DNA from: Pseudomonas sp. GL-B-19
GTDB taxonomy: Bacteria > Pseudomonadota > Gammaproteobacteria > Pseudomonadales > Pseudomonadaceae
Length of the DNA stretch: 64,000 nucleotides
Direction of reading: 5' to 3'
Assembly: GCF_019956415.1 (NCBI RefSeq)
Contig: NZ_JAHBDK010000011.1
Coordinates: 1-64,000, forward strand
Shown here in pieces: positions 8,583-17,373 of this stretch. The translations under genes were made by a program, and so were the position numbers. Below the pieces are notes generated by a model. It did no database searches and was not told where the DNA came from. It saw only the letters and a list, made by a program, of their open reading frames with translations. The first letter of the stretch is position 1; each line of letters starts with the position of its first letter.

Positions 8583-9491
8583 ATGCTGCAAAAAAGCCTG
8601 ATCCGCCGTCTCGACCTGATCACCCTCCAGCTGTTCGTTGCTGTCCACGAAGAGGGCACGCTGACCCGTGCCGCCGCGCGTGAAGCCATCGCTGTGTCAG
8701 CAGCCAGCAAGCGCTTGATGGAGCTGGAAGAGGCGCTGGGGATCAGTCTGTTCGTGCGCCAGGCCAAAGGCATGACCCTGACGCCGGCCGGCGAAACCTT
8801 GCTGCACCATGCCCGGCAGATGCTGTTCAACGTTGAGAAAATGGGCCTTGAACTGGGCGAACACAGCCACGGCATTCGCGGCTATGTACGCATGCTCGCC
8901 AACCTGTCGGCGATCATTCAGTTTTTGCCCGAGGACTTGCGGGACTTTTCCGAGCGTCATCCGCAGGTCAAGACCGACCTTGAAGAACGGCCCAGCGGCG
9001 GGGTGATTCAGGGGGTGCTGGACGGCGTGGCGGACCTTGGCATTTGCTCCATCGACAGCGACATCAAGGGGCTGCACAGCGTGCTGTACCGGCAGGACAA
9101 GCTGGTGGTGTTGATGCTGCCTGATCATCCGTTGGCGAGCCATTCGAACCTGGCGTTTGCGGACACGCTGGACAGCGATTACGTCGGTTTGCATGCTGCC
9201 AGTTCGATCAACATGCGCACCCATGCGGCGGCGCGTCAGGCGGGCAAAGTGCTGCGGTTGCGCATTCATGTGCCGGGTTTCGATGCAATGTGCCGGATGG
9301 TCCAGGCCAATATGGGCATCGGGATTTTGCCGCAAAAGGCTTATGAGTTGTTTGGCCGGGCGTTGGGGTTGCACGCTGTGCCGTTGACAGATGAGTGGTC
9401 GGATCGGGCGTTGATCATTGTGGTGCGGGATGAAGCGGGGTTGTCGCCGGTGAGTCGGATGTTGTTTGAGCAGTTGCGGGGGGCGGGCTGA
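8583..9491 (+). CDS. LysR-family transcriptional regulator
   Basis: 302 residues. The N-terminal winged helix is LDLITLQLFVAVHEEGTLTR, then SAASKRLMELEEALGISLFVR. The effector domain runs from about residue 92. It is divergent from the PLP-enzyme/MFS pair across a 200-bp gap and upstream, on the same strand, of the CoA-transferase gene 236 bp away, so it could control either unit. Divergent LysR genes usually regulate the neighbouring divergent operon. The ATG at 8583 was chosen because the domain begins there and the upstream extension carries no conserved sequence. Confidence 0.88.
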   Translation: MLQKSLIRRLDLITLQLFVAVHEEGTLTRAAAREAIAVSAASKRLMELEEALGISLFVRQAKGMTLTPAGETLLHHARQMLFNVEKMGLELGEHSHGIRGYVRMLANLSAIIQFLPEDLRDFSERHPQVKTDLEERPSGGVIQGVLDGVADLGICSIDSDIKGLHSVLYRQDKLVVLMLPDHPLASHSNLAFADTLDSDYVGLHAASSINMRTHAAARQAGKVLRLRIHVPGFDAMCRMVQANMGIGILPQKAYELFGRALGLHAVPLTDEWSDRALIIVVRDEAGLSPVSRMLFEQLRGAG

Positions 9492-9517
9492 TATTTCTTT
9501 GTTGATTGTGCTGGCCT

Positions 9518-9594
9518 CATCGCGAGCAGGCTCACTCCTACAGGGGATTTGTGGACGCCGCAGATCCAGTGTGGGAGCGAGCCTGCTCGCGATG
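9518..9594. repeat. REP doublet
   Basis: CATCGCGAGCAGGCTCACTC faces GTGGGAGCGAGCCTGCTCGC across about 30 bases, in the 236-bp gap between the LysR gene and the CoA-transferase gene. Confidence 0.88.
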
Positions 9595-9727
9595 ACTGAC
9601 CTGAGGTCGCGGCAATCTTCCATTGCGTTCGCATTTCACGAACGCCCGTTGCCAACTGAAGGTTGGATTCCTCACCCCTCGCTCCTCTAGCCTTGGCTCA
9701 TATTCCAAGAACAAGAGGTACCCCGCG

Positions 9728-10921
9728 ATGACTGCCCCACTGAGCGCCATCAAAGTGATCGAGATCGGCACGCTGATCGCCGCACCCTTTGCCGCGCGCA
9801 TGCTTGCCGAGTTCGGCGCCGAGGTGATCAAAATCGAAGCCATGGGCCAGGGCGATCCCCTGCGCAAGTGGCGAAAACTGCACGAAGGCACGTCGCTGTG
9901 GTGGTACCTGCAATCGCGCAATAAGAAGTCGCTGGCGCTCAACCTCAAATCCCCTGAAGGCATCGAACTGGTCAAGCAACTGGCGACCAGTGCCGACGTG
10001 CTGATCGAAAACCTGCGCCCCGGCGCCCTGGAAAAACTCGGCTTGGGCTGGGACGTTTTGCACGCCCTCAATCCCAATCTGACGCTGGTGCGGATTTCCG
10101 GTTATGGCCAGACCGGCCCCTACCGTGATCGGCCGGGTTTCGGTGCGATCGGCGAGGCCATGGGCGGGATCCGCTACACCACTGGCACCCCCGGTTCACC
10201 GCCAGCGCGGGTGGGCGTCAGCCTCGGCGATTCCCTCGCGTCGCTGCATGCGGTGATCGGCGCCTTGATGTCGTTGCTGCGGGTCAAGACCGGGCAGGGC
10301 GGAGGGCAAGTGGTCGATGTGTCGCTGGCCGAAAGCGTGTTCAATGTCATGGAAAGCCTGGTGCCGGAATACGACATGCTCGGCCATGTCCGTGAGCGCA
10401 GCGGTGGCGCCTTGCCGGGCATCGCTCCGTCCAATACCTACCTGACGGCCGATGGCGCTTATGTGGTGATTGCCGGCAACAGCGACCCGATCTTCAAGCG
10501 CTTGATGGAGGTCATCGGTCGGCGGGATCTGGCTGATGCAGCGGAATTCGCCCATAACGATGGCCGTGCATTGAAAAGTAATGTGCTCGACGCCGCGATC
10601 ACCCACTGGACCAGCAGCCTGCCAATCGACGCTGTGTTGTCGGCGCTGGAAGCTGCCGAAGTCCCCGCCGGGCGCATCTATTCGGTGGCCGACATCGTCG
10701 CCGATCCGCATTATCAGGCGCGAGACATGTTGCTCAGTGCCGACCTGCCGGGCGGCGCCAAAGTGAAGATGCCGGGTATCGTGCCAAAGCTTTCGGAAAC
10801 CCCCGGAGAGGTGAACTGGTCGGGACCAAGCCTGGGCCAGCACACCGACGGGATTCTCGCTGGGTTGGGCCTGACGGACTCCGACATTGAACGCCTGAAA
10901 ACTGAAGGGGTGGTGCAATGA
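9728..10921 (+). CDS. CaiB/BaiF (family III) CoA-transferase, possibly succinyl-CoA:hydroxymethylglutarate type
   Basis: 397 residues. The N-terminal VIEIGTLIAAPFAARMLAEF and AEVIKIEAMGQGDPLRKW are the family III signature. The catalytic Asp that forms the acyl-anhydride is Asp168 in GVSLGDSLASLHA, and VRISGYGQTGPYRDRPGF is the conserved loop. It overlaps the HMG-CoA lyase gene by four bases (ATGA). That coupling suggests it activates free 3-hydroxy-3-methylglutarate by taking CoA from succinyl-CoA, as the mammalian CaiB-type SUGCT enzyme does. This substrate assignment is inference from context, while family membership is clear. Confidence 0.9.
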   Translation: MTAPLSAIKVIEIGTLIAAPFAARMLAEFGAEVIKIEAMGQGDPLRKWRKLHEGTSLWWYLQSRNKKSLALNLKSPEGIELVKQLATSADVLIENLRPGALEKLGLGWDVLHALNPNLTLVRISGYGQTGPYRDRPGFGAIGEAMGGIRYTTGTPGSPPARVGVSLGDSLASLHAVIGALMSLLRVKTGQGGGQVVDVSLAESVFNVMESLVPEYDMLGHVRERSGGALPGIAPSNTYLTADGAYVVIAGNSDPIFKRLMEVIGRRDLADAAEFAHNDGRALKSNVLDAAITHWTSSLPIDAVLSALEAAEVPAGRIYSVADIVADPHYQARDMLLSADLPGGAKVKMPGIVPKLSETPGEVNWSGPSLGQHTDGILAGLGLTDSDIERLKTEGVVQ

Positions 10922-11844
10922 TCACTGACTTTTCCCAAACCCTGATCGTTCAGGAAGTCTCACCGCGCGACGGTTTGCAGATTGAGCCGACGTGGGTCGA
11001 AACCGCCGACAAGATTGCCCTGATCGATCAGCTGTCGCTGGCCGGTTTCAGCCGCATCGAAGCCGGCTCGTTCGTGTCGCCCAAAGCCATTCCAGCGTTA
11101 CGCGATGGCGAGTCGGTGTTCAAGGGCATCACCCGGCAACCGGGGGTGATCTACGTCGCGTTGATCCCCAATCTCAAGGGCGCGCAACGGGCATTGGCGA
11201 CGCAAGCCGATGAGCTGAACCTGGTGATGTCCGCCAGCCAGACTCACAACCTGGCAAACATGCGCATGCGTTGCGAAGACTCGTTGGCCGCGTTCGGCGA
11301 GATTGTGCGCTACGTAAAGGGCACGCAGGTGCGACTCAACGGCAGCATCGCCACCACGTTTGGCTGCCCGTTCGAAGGCAAGATTGATGAGGATCGCGTG
11401 CTGCAAATCGTCGATGCCTATCAGGAACTCGGGATTCAAGGCATTACCCTGGCCGACACCACCGGCATGGCCAATCCACGACAGGTTGACCGCCTGGTCC
11501 GTCGAGTCCTGCAACGGGTTTCGCCCGTGGATTTGACCCTGCATTTCCACAACACCCGCGGCCTTGGCTTGTGCAACGTGCTGGCGGCCTACGAGGCCGG
11601 AGCCCGAAGGTTCGACGCGGCGCTTGGCGGGCTCGGTGGTTGCCCGTTCGCACCGGGTGCTTCGGGCAATATTTGTACCGAAGACTTGGTCAACCTGTGC
11701 GATGAAATCGGCATCCACACCGGCATCGATCTGCCGCTGCTGCTGCGCTTGTCCCGAGGATTGCCCGCGCTGCTGGGCCATGAAGTGCCCGGTCAACTGG
11801 CCAAGGCCGGACGCAATTGTGACCTGCATCCAAGCCCTTCCTGA
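10918..11844 (+). CDS. Hydroxymethylglutaryl-CoA lyase
   Basis: 308 residues, DRE-TIM metallolyase family. VQEVSPRDGLQIEP (11-24) carries the Arg-Asp that holds metal and substrate, LHFHNTRGLGLCN the metal-binding His pair, and GGLGGCPFAPGASGN the catalytic Cys loop characteristic of HMG-CoA lyase rather than isopropylmalate synthase. It splits HMG-CoA to acetyl-CoA and acetoacetate. The pathway could be leucine breakdown, but the translationally coupled CoA-transferase and downstream permease point to use of exogenous HMG or a related C5-C6 dicarboxylate. The usual leucine partners liuABCD are absent here. Confidence 0.9.
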   Translation: MITDFSQTLIVQEVSPRDGLQIEPTWVETADKIALIDQLSLAGFSRIEAGSFVSPKAIPALRDGESVFKGITRQPGVIYVALIPNLKGAQRALATQADELNLVMSASQTHNLANMRMRCEDSLAAFGEIVRYVKGTQVRLNGSIATTFGCPFEGKIDEDRVLQIVDAYQELGIQGITLADTTGMANPRQVDRLVRRVLQRVSPVDLTLHFHNTRGLGLCNVLAAYEAGARRFDAALGGLGGCPFAPGASGNICTEDLVNLCDEIGIHTGIDLPLLLRLSRGLPALLGHEVPGQLAKAGRNCDLHPSPS

Positions 11845-11858
11845 CCACACCGAACCCC

Positions 11859-11950
11859 TGTAGGAGCCGAGCTTGCTCGCGATGACAGAGTCACATCCAA
11901 CATTGATGTCGACTGAACCACCGCTATCGCGAGCAAGCTCGGCTCCTACA
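11859..11950. repeat. REP doublet
   Basis: TGTAGGAGCCGAGCTTGCTC with a fully opposed copy ending CTCGGCTCCTACA. It lies between the lyase and permease genes on the same strand. Confidence 0.9.
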
Positions 11951-12011
11951 CATCTCAACCAGACAACAAAAACAATCGGACACCCACGGGAAGTCCGCCT
12001 GGAGAATCATC

Positions 12012-13343
12012 ATGAGCCTCAATGTACTGGAGGCGGGTGCGAGCCCGTCCGTTAGCCACGACGAAGAAAAAGCCCTGGTCAGCAAGGTCGCCTGGCGCCT
12101 GATGCCGCTGATCATGGTCTGCTACCTGTTCGCGTTTTTCGATCGCATCAACATCAGCTTCGCCAAGTTCCAGCTGCAAACCGACCTGAGCCTGAGCGAC
12201 ACCGCTTACGGCCTCGGCGCCGGGCTGTTTGTGGTCGGTTACGTGATATTCGAAGTGCCAAGCAACATGATGTTGTACAAGGTCGGCGCGCGACGCTGGA
12301 TCGCCCGGATCATGATGTCCTGGGGCCTCGCCACTGCTGCCATGGTCTTCGTCAACAGCGAATGGCAGTTCTACGCGCTGCGCTTTGTGATTGGCGCGAT
12401 GGAGGCCGGTTTTGCGCCGGGAGTCCTGTATTACCTGACGCTGTGGTTCCCGCAGCACTATCGCGGACGTATCACGTCGATGCTGTTTCTGTCCTCGGCG
12501 TTTGCCGGTCTGGTCGGCGCACCGTTCTCCGGATTGGTGCTGCAACACCTCGATGGCTTCCTCGACATGCGCGGCTGGCACTGGCTGTTCCTGCTCGGTG
12601 GCGTGCCGTGCATTGGCCTCGGCTTGCTGGTGCTGACGTTGCTCAAGGACCGCATCGAAGACGCCCATTGGCTGACGCCGTCAGAGAAGACGCTGCTGGC
12701 CAGCCGCATCGCGCACCATGAACCGCACAAGAGTGGCGGCTCGCTGCTCGCCGCGCTACGTATTCCGGGTTTCCTGACGCTGGGGCTGATCTACTTCCTG
12801 ATTCAAGTGGCGTCCTACGGTTTGAATTTCTGGGCCCCGCAACTGATCCGCAGTGCGGGCACTGAAAGCCCGGTGATGATCGGTTTGCTGACTGCCATCC
12901 CTTACATCTGCGGCGCGATCAGCATGGTGGTGATCGGGCGGTTGTCAGACTCGACCGGTGAGCGGCGCAAGTTTGTCGCAGGCCTGGTGGCGGTGGGCGC
13001 GGTGGGGTTCTTCTGCGCCGGGATCTTCGCCAACCACACGACCTTCCTGATTGTTGCGCTGGGCTTGCTCGGCGCCGGGATCATCGCGTCGATCCCAAGC
13101 TTCTGGACCCTGCCGCCAAAACTGCTGGCCGGTGCCGGCGCAGGGGCGGCGGGCGGGATTGCGGTGATCAACACCCTCGGTCAGTTCGGCGGCATCGTCA
13201 GCCCGGTAATGGTCGGACGGATAAAGGACCTGACCGGCAGCACCACTCCCGCGCTTTACGTAATCGGCGTCGCCGCGCTGATCGCCGTTGCGTTGTTGAT
13301 GTGGGGGTTGCCGCAGAAGCTGCGTACGCTCGACAAGTTCTAA
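12012..13343 (+). CDS. MFS transporter, anion:cation symporter (ACS) family
   Basis: 443 residues and about twelve membrane helices. VCYLFAFFDRINISFAKFQL in helix 1 and the GYVIFEVPSNMMLYKVGAR stretch are the ACS (phthalate/glucarate/tartrate-type) signature of importers for organic anions. The start at 12012 is preceded by GGAGAATC. It follows the HMG-CoA lyase gene on the same strand after a REP, so it probably imports the substrate of the CoA-transferase/lyase pair, a dicarboxylate or hydroxy acid. Confidence in family is high, in substrate low. Confidence 0.88.
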   Translation: MSLNVLEAGASPSVSHDEEKALVSKVAWRLMPLIMVCYLFAFFDRINISFAKFQLQTDLSLSDTAYGLGAGLFVVGYVIFEVPSNMMLYKVGARRWIARIMMSWGLATAAMVFVNSEWQFYALRFVIGAMEAGFAPGVLYYLTLWFPQHYRGRITSMLFLSSAFAGLVGAPFSGLVLQHLDGFLDMRGWHWLFLLGGVPCIGLGLLVLTLLKDRIEDAHWLTPSEKTLLASRIAHHEPHKSGGSLLAALRIPGFLTLGLIYFLIQVASYGLNFWAPQLIRSAGTESPVMIGLLTAIPYICGAISMVVIGRLSDSTGERRKFVAGLVAVGAVGFFCAGIFANHTTFLIVALGLLGAGIIASIPSFWTLPPKLLAGAGAGAAGGIAVINTLGQFGGIVSPVMVGRIKDLTGSTTPALYVIGVAALIAVALLMWGLPQKLRTLDKF

Positions 13344-13363
13344 AATCTGCGGTGCTGCATGGG

Positions 13364-13449
13364 CCGCCATCGCGAGCAGGCTCGCTCCCACACTCGATCT
13401 GTGCCCCGCCGCCGATCAAAGGTGGGAGCGAGCCTGCTCGCGATGGCGG
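13364..13449. repeat. REP doublet
   Basis: GGCCGCCATCGCGAGCAGGC faces GGTGGGAGCGAGCCTGCTCG followed by CGATGGCGGCC. It separates convergent permease genes. Confidence 0.9.
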
Positions 13450-13483
13450 CCTGACAGTCAATATCTCACTGTCAGTTGTCCCC

Positions 13484-13972
13484 TCAACCCACCGTCACCA
13501 ATCCCTTGGCCGGCGTCCCACTGAACTGAATAAGCGCCACACCGGCTATCAAAAAAACCGCCCCCAACACCCGCGGCAAGGTCATCTGCCGTTCCACCAA
13601 CCCAAACAACCCAAAGTGATCCAGTACCAACGACGCCACCACCTGTCCCGCCAGCGCCAAAGCAATAAACCCCGAAGCCCCGAGCTTGGGCAGCAGCATC
13701 AGCGCCAACGAAATGAAACACACCCCAAACGCCCCTCCGGCCCACATCCACAGCGGCGCCTTGCTGATAAACCCCATCGACGGCAACGGTAAACGCAGCG
13801 CCACAATAATCGGCAACAACACCACAATACTCACCAGCAATGACGCGAGCGTCGCCCACAACGGATGGCCCAAACCGCGCGTGAGGTTGGCGTTGATCGC
13901 GCTCTGAAAGGGCACCACCGCCCCGGCAATCACGGCCAGCAGCAACAACCCGGCCCAATGCAACGTACTCAT
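13484..13972 (-). CDS. DMT-family inner-membrane protein of the YdcZ (DUF606) type
   Basis: 162 residues with five hydrophobic segments. WAGLLLLAVIAGAVVPFQSA and INANLTRGLGHPLWATLAS are the conserved YdcZ N-terminal half, and ALIQFSGTPA closes the last helix. YdcZ proteins are half-size relatives of the drug/metabolite transporters and usually act as dimers. The start at 13972 is preferred over 13978 because GGAG then sits seven bases upstream. Substrate unknown. It is divergent from the next LysR gene. Confidence 0.82.
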   Translation of the reverse strand: MSTLHWAGLLLLAVIAGAVVPFQSAINANLTRGLGHPLWATLASLLVSIVVLLPIIVALRLPLPSMGFISKAPLWMWAGGAFGVCFISLALMLLPKLGASGFIALALAGQVVASLVLDHFGLFGLVERQMTLPRVLGAVFLIAGVALIQFSGTPAKGLVTVG

Positions 13973-14049
13973 GGTCATTCTCCAACAGGTTTTGCTGGAC
14001 TCTAGAGTATTCGTCGCGCAGATTTAAATTCCAAATTGCTATCCAGAAC

Positions 14050-14961
14050 ATGCATCAGATGAATGATCTACGGCGCATCGACCTTAACCTGTTGGTAATC
14101 CTCGACGCCTTGCTCAGCGAGCAGCACGTGACCCGCGCCGCCGAGCGCCTGCACTTGAGTCAGCCGGCGGTCAGCCATGCCCTGGCGCGATTGCGTGACC
14201 TTCTCGGCGATCCATTGCTGGTGCGCGCGGGTGCAGGTCTCGTTGCCACGCCGCGAGCATTGGAGCTCGTGGCCCCGCTGGCCGAAGCGCTGGCCCAGGT
14301 GCAATCGCTGTTGGCGCCGAACACCTTCGATCCGGCCACCGCCAAGCGCACCTTTCGCCTGGCCATGTCGGACTACGGCGCCGCGATTGTCTTGCCAGGG
14401 CTGATTCGAACCTTGCGCCGGGAAGCGCCCGGTATCGACCTGCAAATCAGCCACGCCAGCCGCGAAGGCATGCTTGATGGCGTGCTCAACGGCGACATCG
14501 ACGTCGCGGCGGGCGTCTTTCCAGAGTTGCCGAACGAGTTACGCAGCACCCCGCTATTCGAAGAGCACTACGCCTGCCTCGTCGACCGCAACAGCCTGCC
14601 CGCTGACGGAGTCCTCGACCTGCCAACCTACCTCGCCCGCCCGCATGTCCTGCTGGAAATGCGCGGCAGCGGCACCCCGGAAATCGAACGGGCCCTGACG
14701 GCATTGCGCGAACGCCGTCGCGTGGCAATCAGCCTGCCGCACTGGAGCGTGGCGCCGGAATTCATCAGCGGCACGGATTTGATTCTGACTGTGGCGTCGC
14801 GTGGACTGCGCGACGTTGATGAGCGGTCGTTGGTGGTGGTGCCGCCACCGTTTCATATTCCGTCGTTTACGTTTGTGCTTGTGTGGCACAAGCGGCGGGG
14901 CGGGGATCAGGCGTTGAATTGGTTGAATGGGCGGATTGAGGACGGGATAGCGCGCAGTTGA
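14050..14961 (+). CDS. LysR-family transcriptional regulator
   Basis: 303 residues. LRRIDLNLLVILDALLSEQH, then AAERLHLSQPAVSHALARLR, is the winged-helix domain of the NodD/LeuO/PcpR-like subgroup that begins DLNLL. The effector-binding domain runs from about 95 to 300. It is divergent from the YdcZ gene (77-bp gap) and is followed 66 bases later by a LysE exporter gene, so one or both may be targets. A second ATG at 14059 is an equally acceptable start. Confidence 0.88.
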   Translation: MHQMNDLRRIDLNLLVILDALLSEQHVTRAAERLHLSQPAVSHALARLRDLLGDPLLVRAGAGLVATPRALELVAPLAEALAQVQSLLAPNTFDPATAKRTFRLAMSDYGAAIVLPGLIRTLRREAPGIDLQISHASREGMLDGVLNGDIDVAAGVFPELPNELRSTPLFEEHYACLVDRNSLPADGVLDLPTYLARPHVLLEMRGSGTPEIERALTALRERRRVAISLPHWSVAPEFISGTDLILTVASRGLRDVDERSLVVVPPPFHIPSFTFVLVWHKRRGGDQALNWLNGRIEDGIARS

Positions 14962-15027
14962 TGATTGTGGCGCGGGGGCTGGGATAGACTGGCGCCCATT
15001 CACCAAACAGTTCAAAAGGATTTCCCG

Positions 15028-15666
15028 ATGACTCCATCGCTGCTAATGGCTGTTCTCGCCTCGGGCTTCATCTACGGCATCACGCCGGGGCCGGGTGTGT
15101 TGGCGGTGTTCGGCATTGGTGCTGCGCGCGGTCGGCGGGCAGGGGCGGGGTTCTTGTGCGGGCATCTGCTCGGGGATGTGGTCTGGTGCAGCACCGCGTT
15201 GATCGCGATTGTCGGCGCGCGGGAAATCGGCAGCACGGCGTTCGATGTCTTGGGCGTGCTCAGTGGCCTCTATTTGTTCTGGCTCGGTTTGCGCGCCGTG
15301 CGGGCGAAACACAGCAGTGCCGAGGCGCCTCAAGGCCCGGCTCGCCAGCCGTTCTGGCACGGCATTCTGTTCGGCCTGACCAATCCCAAGGCTTATCCGG
15401 TGGCGGTGGCCACGTTCACGGCGTTATTGTCGAGTCGCGCGGAACTGCTGCACTGGTCGATGTTGCCTTGGTTGATAGTCCTGAGCTTCGTCGGTGGCCT
15501 GATCGCCTACGCTATTCTCATCGGCATCGTCGGTGCGCGGCAGGTTCGTACCTTGTATCAGCGTCATGAACTGGCGATCACCCGGTTGTGCGGGGTAATG
15601 TTTATCGGTTTTGCCATTAACGCCCTGGCGCACGCTTTGCCGGGGTTGGTCGCGAACAAGGCTTGA
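15028..15666 (+). CDS. LysE family translocator (RhtB-like amino-acid exporter)
   Basis: 212 residues with about six hydrophobic helices. GFIYGITPGPGVLAVFGIGAA is the LysE/RhtB N-terminal signature, with the conserved TPGP. WHGILFGLTNPKAYPVA holds the second conserved motif (NPKA). Family members export amino acids or homoserine lactone-like compounds, and the substrate is not predictable. The ATG at 15028 has AAAGGA about nine bases upstream. The cyclase gene starts 17 bases beyond its stop. Confidence 0.88.
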   Translation: MTPSLLMAVLASGFIYGITPGPGVLAVFGIGAARGRRAGAGFLCGHLLGDVVWCSTALIAIVGAREIGSTAFDVLGVLSGLYLFWLGLRAVRAKHSSAEAPQGPARQPFWHGILFGLTNPKAYPVAVATFTALLSSRAELLHWSMLPWLIVLSFVGGLIAYAILIGIVGARQVRTLYQRHELAITRLCGVMFIGFAINALAHALPGLVANKA

Positions 15667-15683
15667 ATCTAGAGCAGGGCTCC

Positions 15684-17033
15684 ATGGCAAACAGAAACTC
15701 CGCGCCGCTGGCGAGCTACATCGATCTGTTGCTGGACGCCGTTTGCGCGGTCGACAAGCAAGGTCGCTTCGTATTTGTCAGTGCGGCTTTCGAGCGCATT
15801 TTCGGTTACACCCCCGACGAAATGATCGGCCAGTCGATGATTGATCTGGTGCATCCTGCCGATCGCCAGCGCACCCTCGACGCCGCTCGGGAAATCATGG
15901 GCGGCGAGCCCAAACTCAACTTCGAAAACCGCTACCTGCGCAAGGACGGCCAAGTGGTGCATATCCTCTGGTCGGCACGCTGGTCGGAAGTCGATCAGTT
16001 GCGCATCGCCGTGGCCCGGGACATCACCGAACGCAAGCAGGCCGAATCCCGGCAAGCGGCGTTGTATGCGATCTCCGAGGCGGCCCACACAGCGGAAGAT
16101 TTACTGACGCTGTTCAAACGCGTTCACTTGATCATCGGCGAATGGCTGCCCGCACTGAATTTCTCCGTGGCGCTTTATGACGAACACTGCGCGCAGCTGA
16201 ATTTCCCTTATCACGTCGACGACGATGAACTGCAACCCGAGCAGCCTGACACCATGACCGGGCGCCTGTGTGCGGAAGTGATCCGCAGCGGTCAGCCGAT
16301 TTTACTGTCCCCGGAACAGGACCATTCGCATGCAGGCTTCGAGATGTCGGTCGAAGGCCCGAATTCGCCGTGCTGGCTGGGCGTGCCACTGAACTCGAAA
16401 AACGGCACCATCGGCGCGCTCATCGTCAAAAGCGTGCCGGGGGGCGAGCGCTACACGGAGCAGGACAAGGAACTGTTGCAATACGTCTGCGCTCAGGTCG
16501 CGACCGCCATCGAGCGCAAGCAATTGCTTGCCAGACTGCAACAAATGGCGCAGTACGACCAGCTGACTCAACTGCCCAATCGCGGGCTGCTGCGTGATCG
16601 TCTCAAGGCTTCATTGGCGCTGGCTCGGGCAGATGGCGGGTGCATGGCGTTGCTGTACGTCGACCTTGATCGCTTCAAGGACGTCAACGACACCCACGGC
16701 CATACGGTGGGCGACATGCTGTTGCAAGCGGTGGCCAATCGACTGAAGGGTTGCGTACGCGAAACCGACACCGTGGCACGCATCGGCGGCGACGAGTTTG
16801 TGGTGCTGCTGCACAGCATCCACGCTTCGGAGGACGCTGACCGTGTGTCGGAAAAAATACTTCAGGTCCTGGCGCAGCCGCTGCGTCTGGACGGGCACAG
16901 CCTGAACATCCAGATCAGCATCGGCGTCGCTCATTTCCCCGAACACGGCACCGAAGAACAGCAGTTGCTCAGGCATGCCGACGAGGCCATGTACACCGCC
17001 AAACGCCAGCATCATCTGCGGCTCGAAGTCTGA
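15684..17033 (+). CDS. PAS-GAF-GGDEF diguanylate cyclase
   Basis: 449 residues with no membrane segment. A PAS/PAC domain covers about 10-118 (FVSAAFERIFGYTPDEMIG, then VARDITERKQ), a GAF domain about 130-282, and a GGDEF domain about 290-445. The active site is intact: RIGGDEFVV with GGDEF at 368-372. The inhibitory RxxD site RETD at 359-362 sits exactly five residues before it, so product inhibition by c-di-GMP is expected. It should make c-di-GMP from two GTP in response to a cytosolic signal. It follows the lysE-type gene by 17 bases. Confidence 0.92.
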   Translation: MANRNSAPLASYIDLLLDAVCAVDKQGRFVFVSAAFERIFGYTPDEMIGQSMIDLVHPADRQRTLDAAREIMGGEPKLNFENRYLRKDGQVVHILWSARWSEVDQLRIAVARDITERKQAESRQAALYAISEAAHTAEDLLTLFKRVHLIIGEWLPALNFSVALYDEHCAQLNFPYHVDDDELQPEQPDTMTGRLCAEVIRSGQPILLSPEQDHSHAGFEMSVEGPNSPCWLGVPLNSKNGTIGALIVKSVPGGERYTEQDKELLQYVCAQVATAIERKQLLARLQQMAQYDQLTQLPNRGLLRDRLKASLALARADGGCMALLYVDLDRFKDVNDTHGHTVGDMLLQAVANRLKGCVRETDTVARIGGDEFVVLLHSIHASEDADRVSEKILQVLAQPLRLDGHSLNIQISIGVAHFPEHGTEEQQLLRHADEAMYTAKRQHHLRLEV

Positions 17034-17149
17034 AACTGCGCCGCCGTTCGTCGCTGCGTTTTCAGCTTTTCTAAACCTTTTGGGGCTCGTCGATTCTGAT
17101 TTTATGCGGGCTGTTGCTCGCCTGGGTCATAACCAAGAGGTAGAGAATC

Positions 17150-17308
17150 ATGCCTAACTCAAGAAACTCGAACTCGGGAAACTTCGCCAACGATCGAACT
17201 AAGGCGTCTGAAGCCGGTCGCAAAGGTGGGAAAACTACCACTACGACTGTTGATAAAGACTCTTCGAAACCCGAAATGGGCCGCAAAGGTGGTCAGAAAT
17301 CCAAGTAG
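17150..17308 (+). CDS. Small KGG-repeat stress protein (YciG-like)
   Basis: 52 residues, beginning MPNSRNSNSGNF. Two KGG motifs are visible, EAGRKGGKTT and EMGRKGGQKS, each the centre of a stress-induced KGG repeat (PF10685-type). The ribosome site AGAGG lies about nine bases before the ATG. Very hydrophilic and Lys/Ser/Thr-rich. In other species YciG-type proteins are induced in stationary phase or by general stress and affect motility or desiccation, but the mechanism is unknown. It lies just ahead of another stress-type gene (DUF4142). Confidence 0.8.
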   Translation: MPNSRNSNSGNFANDRTKASEAGRKGGKTTTTTVDKDSSKPEMGRKGGQKSK

Positions 17309-17373
17309 TGGTGTTGATTGAGAGGCGGGGGCGAAAGCTCCCGTTTGAATTTTTTTACAAGGAGGGCGCGACC

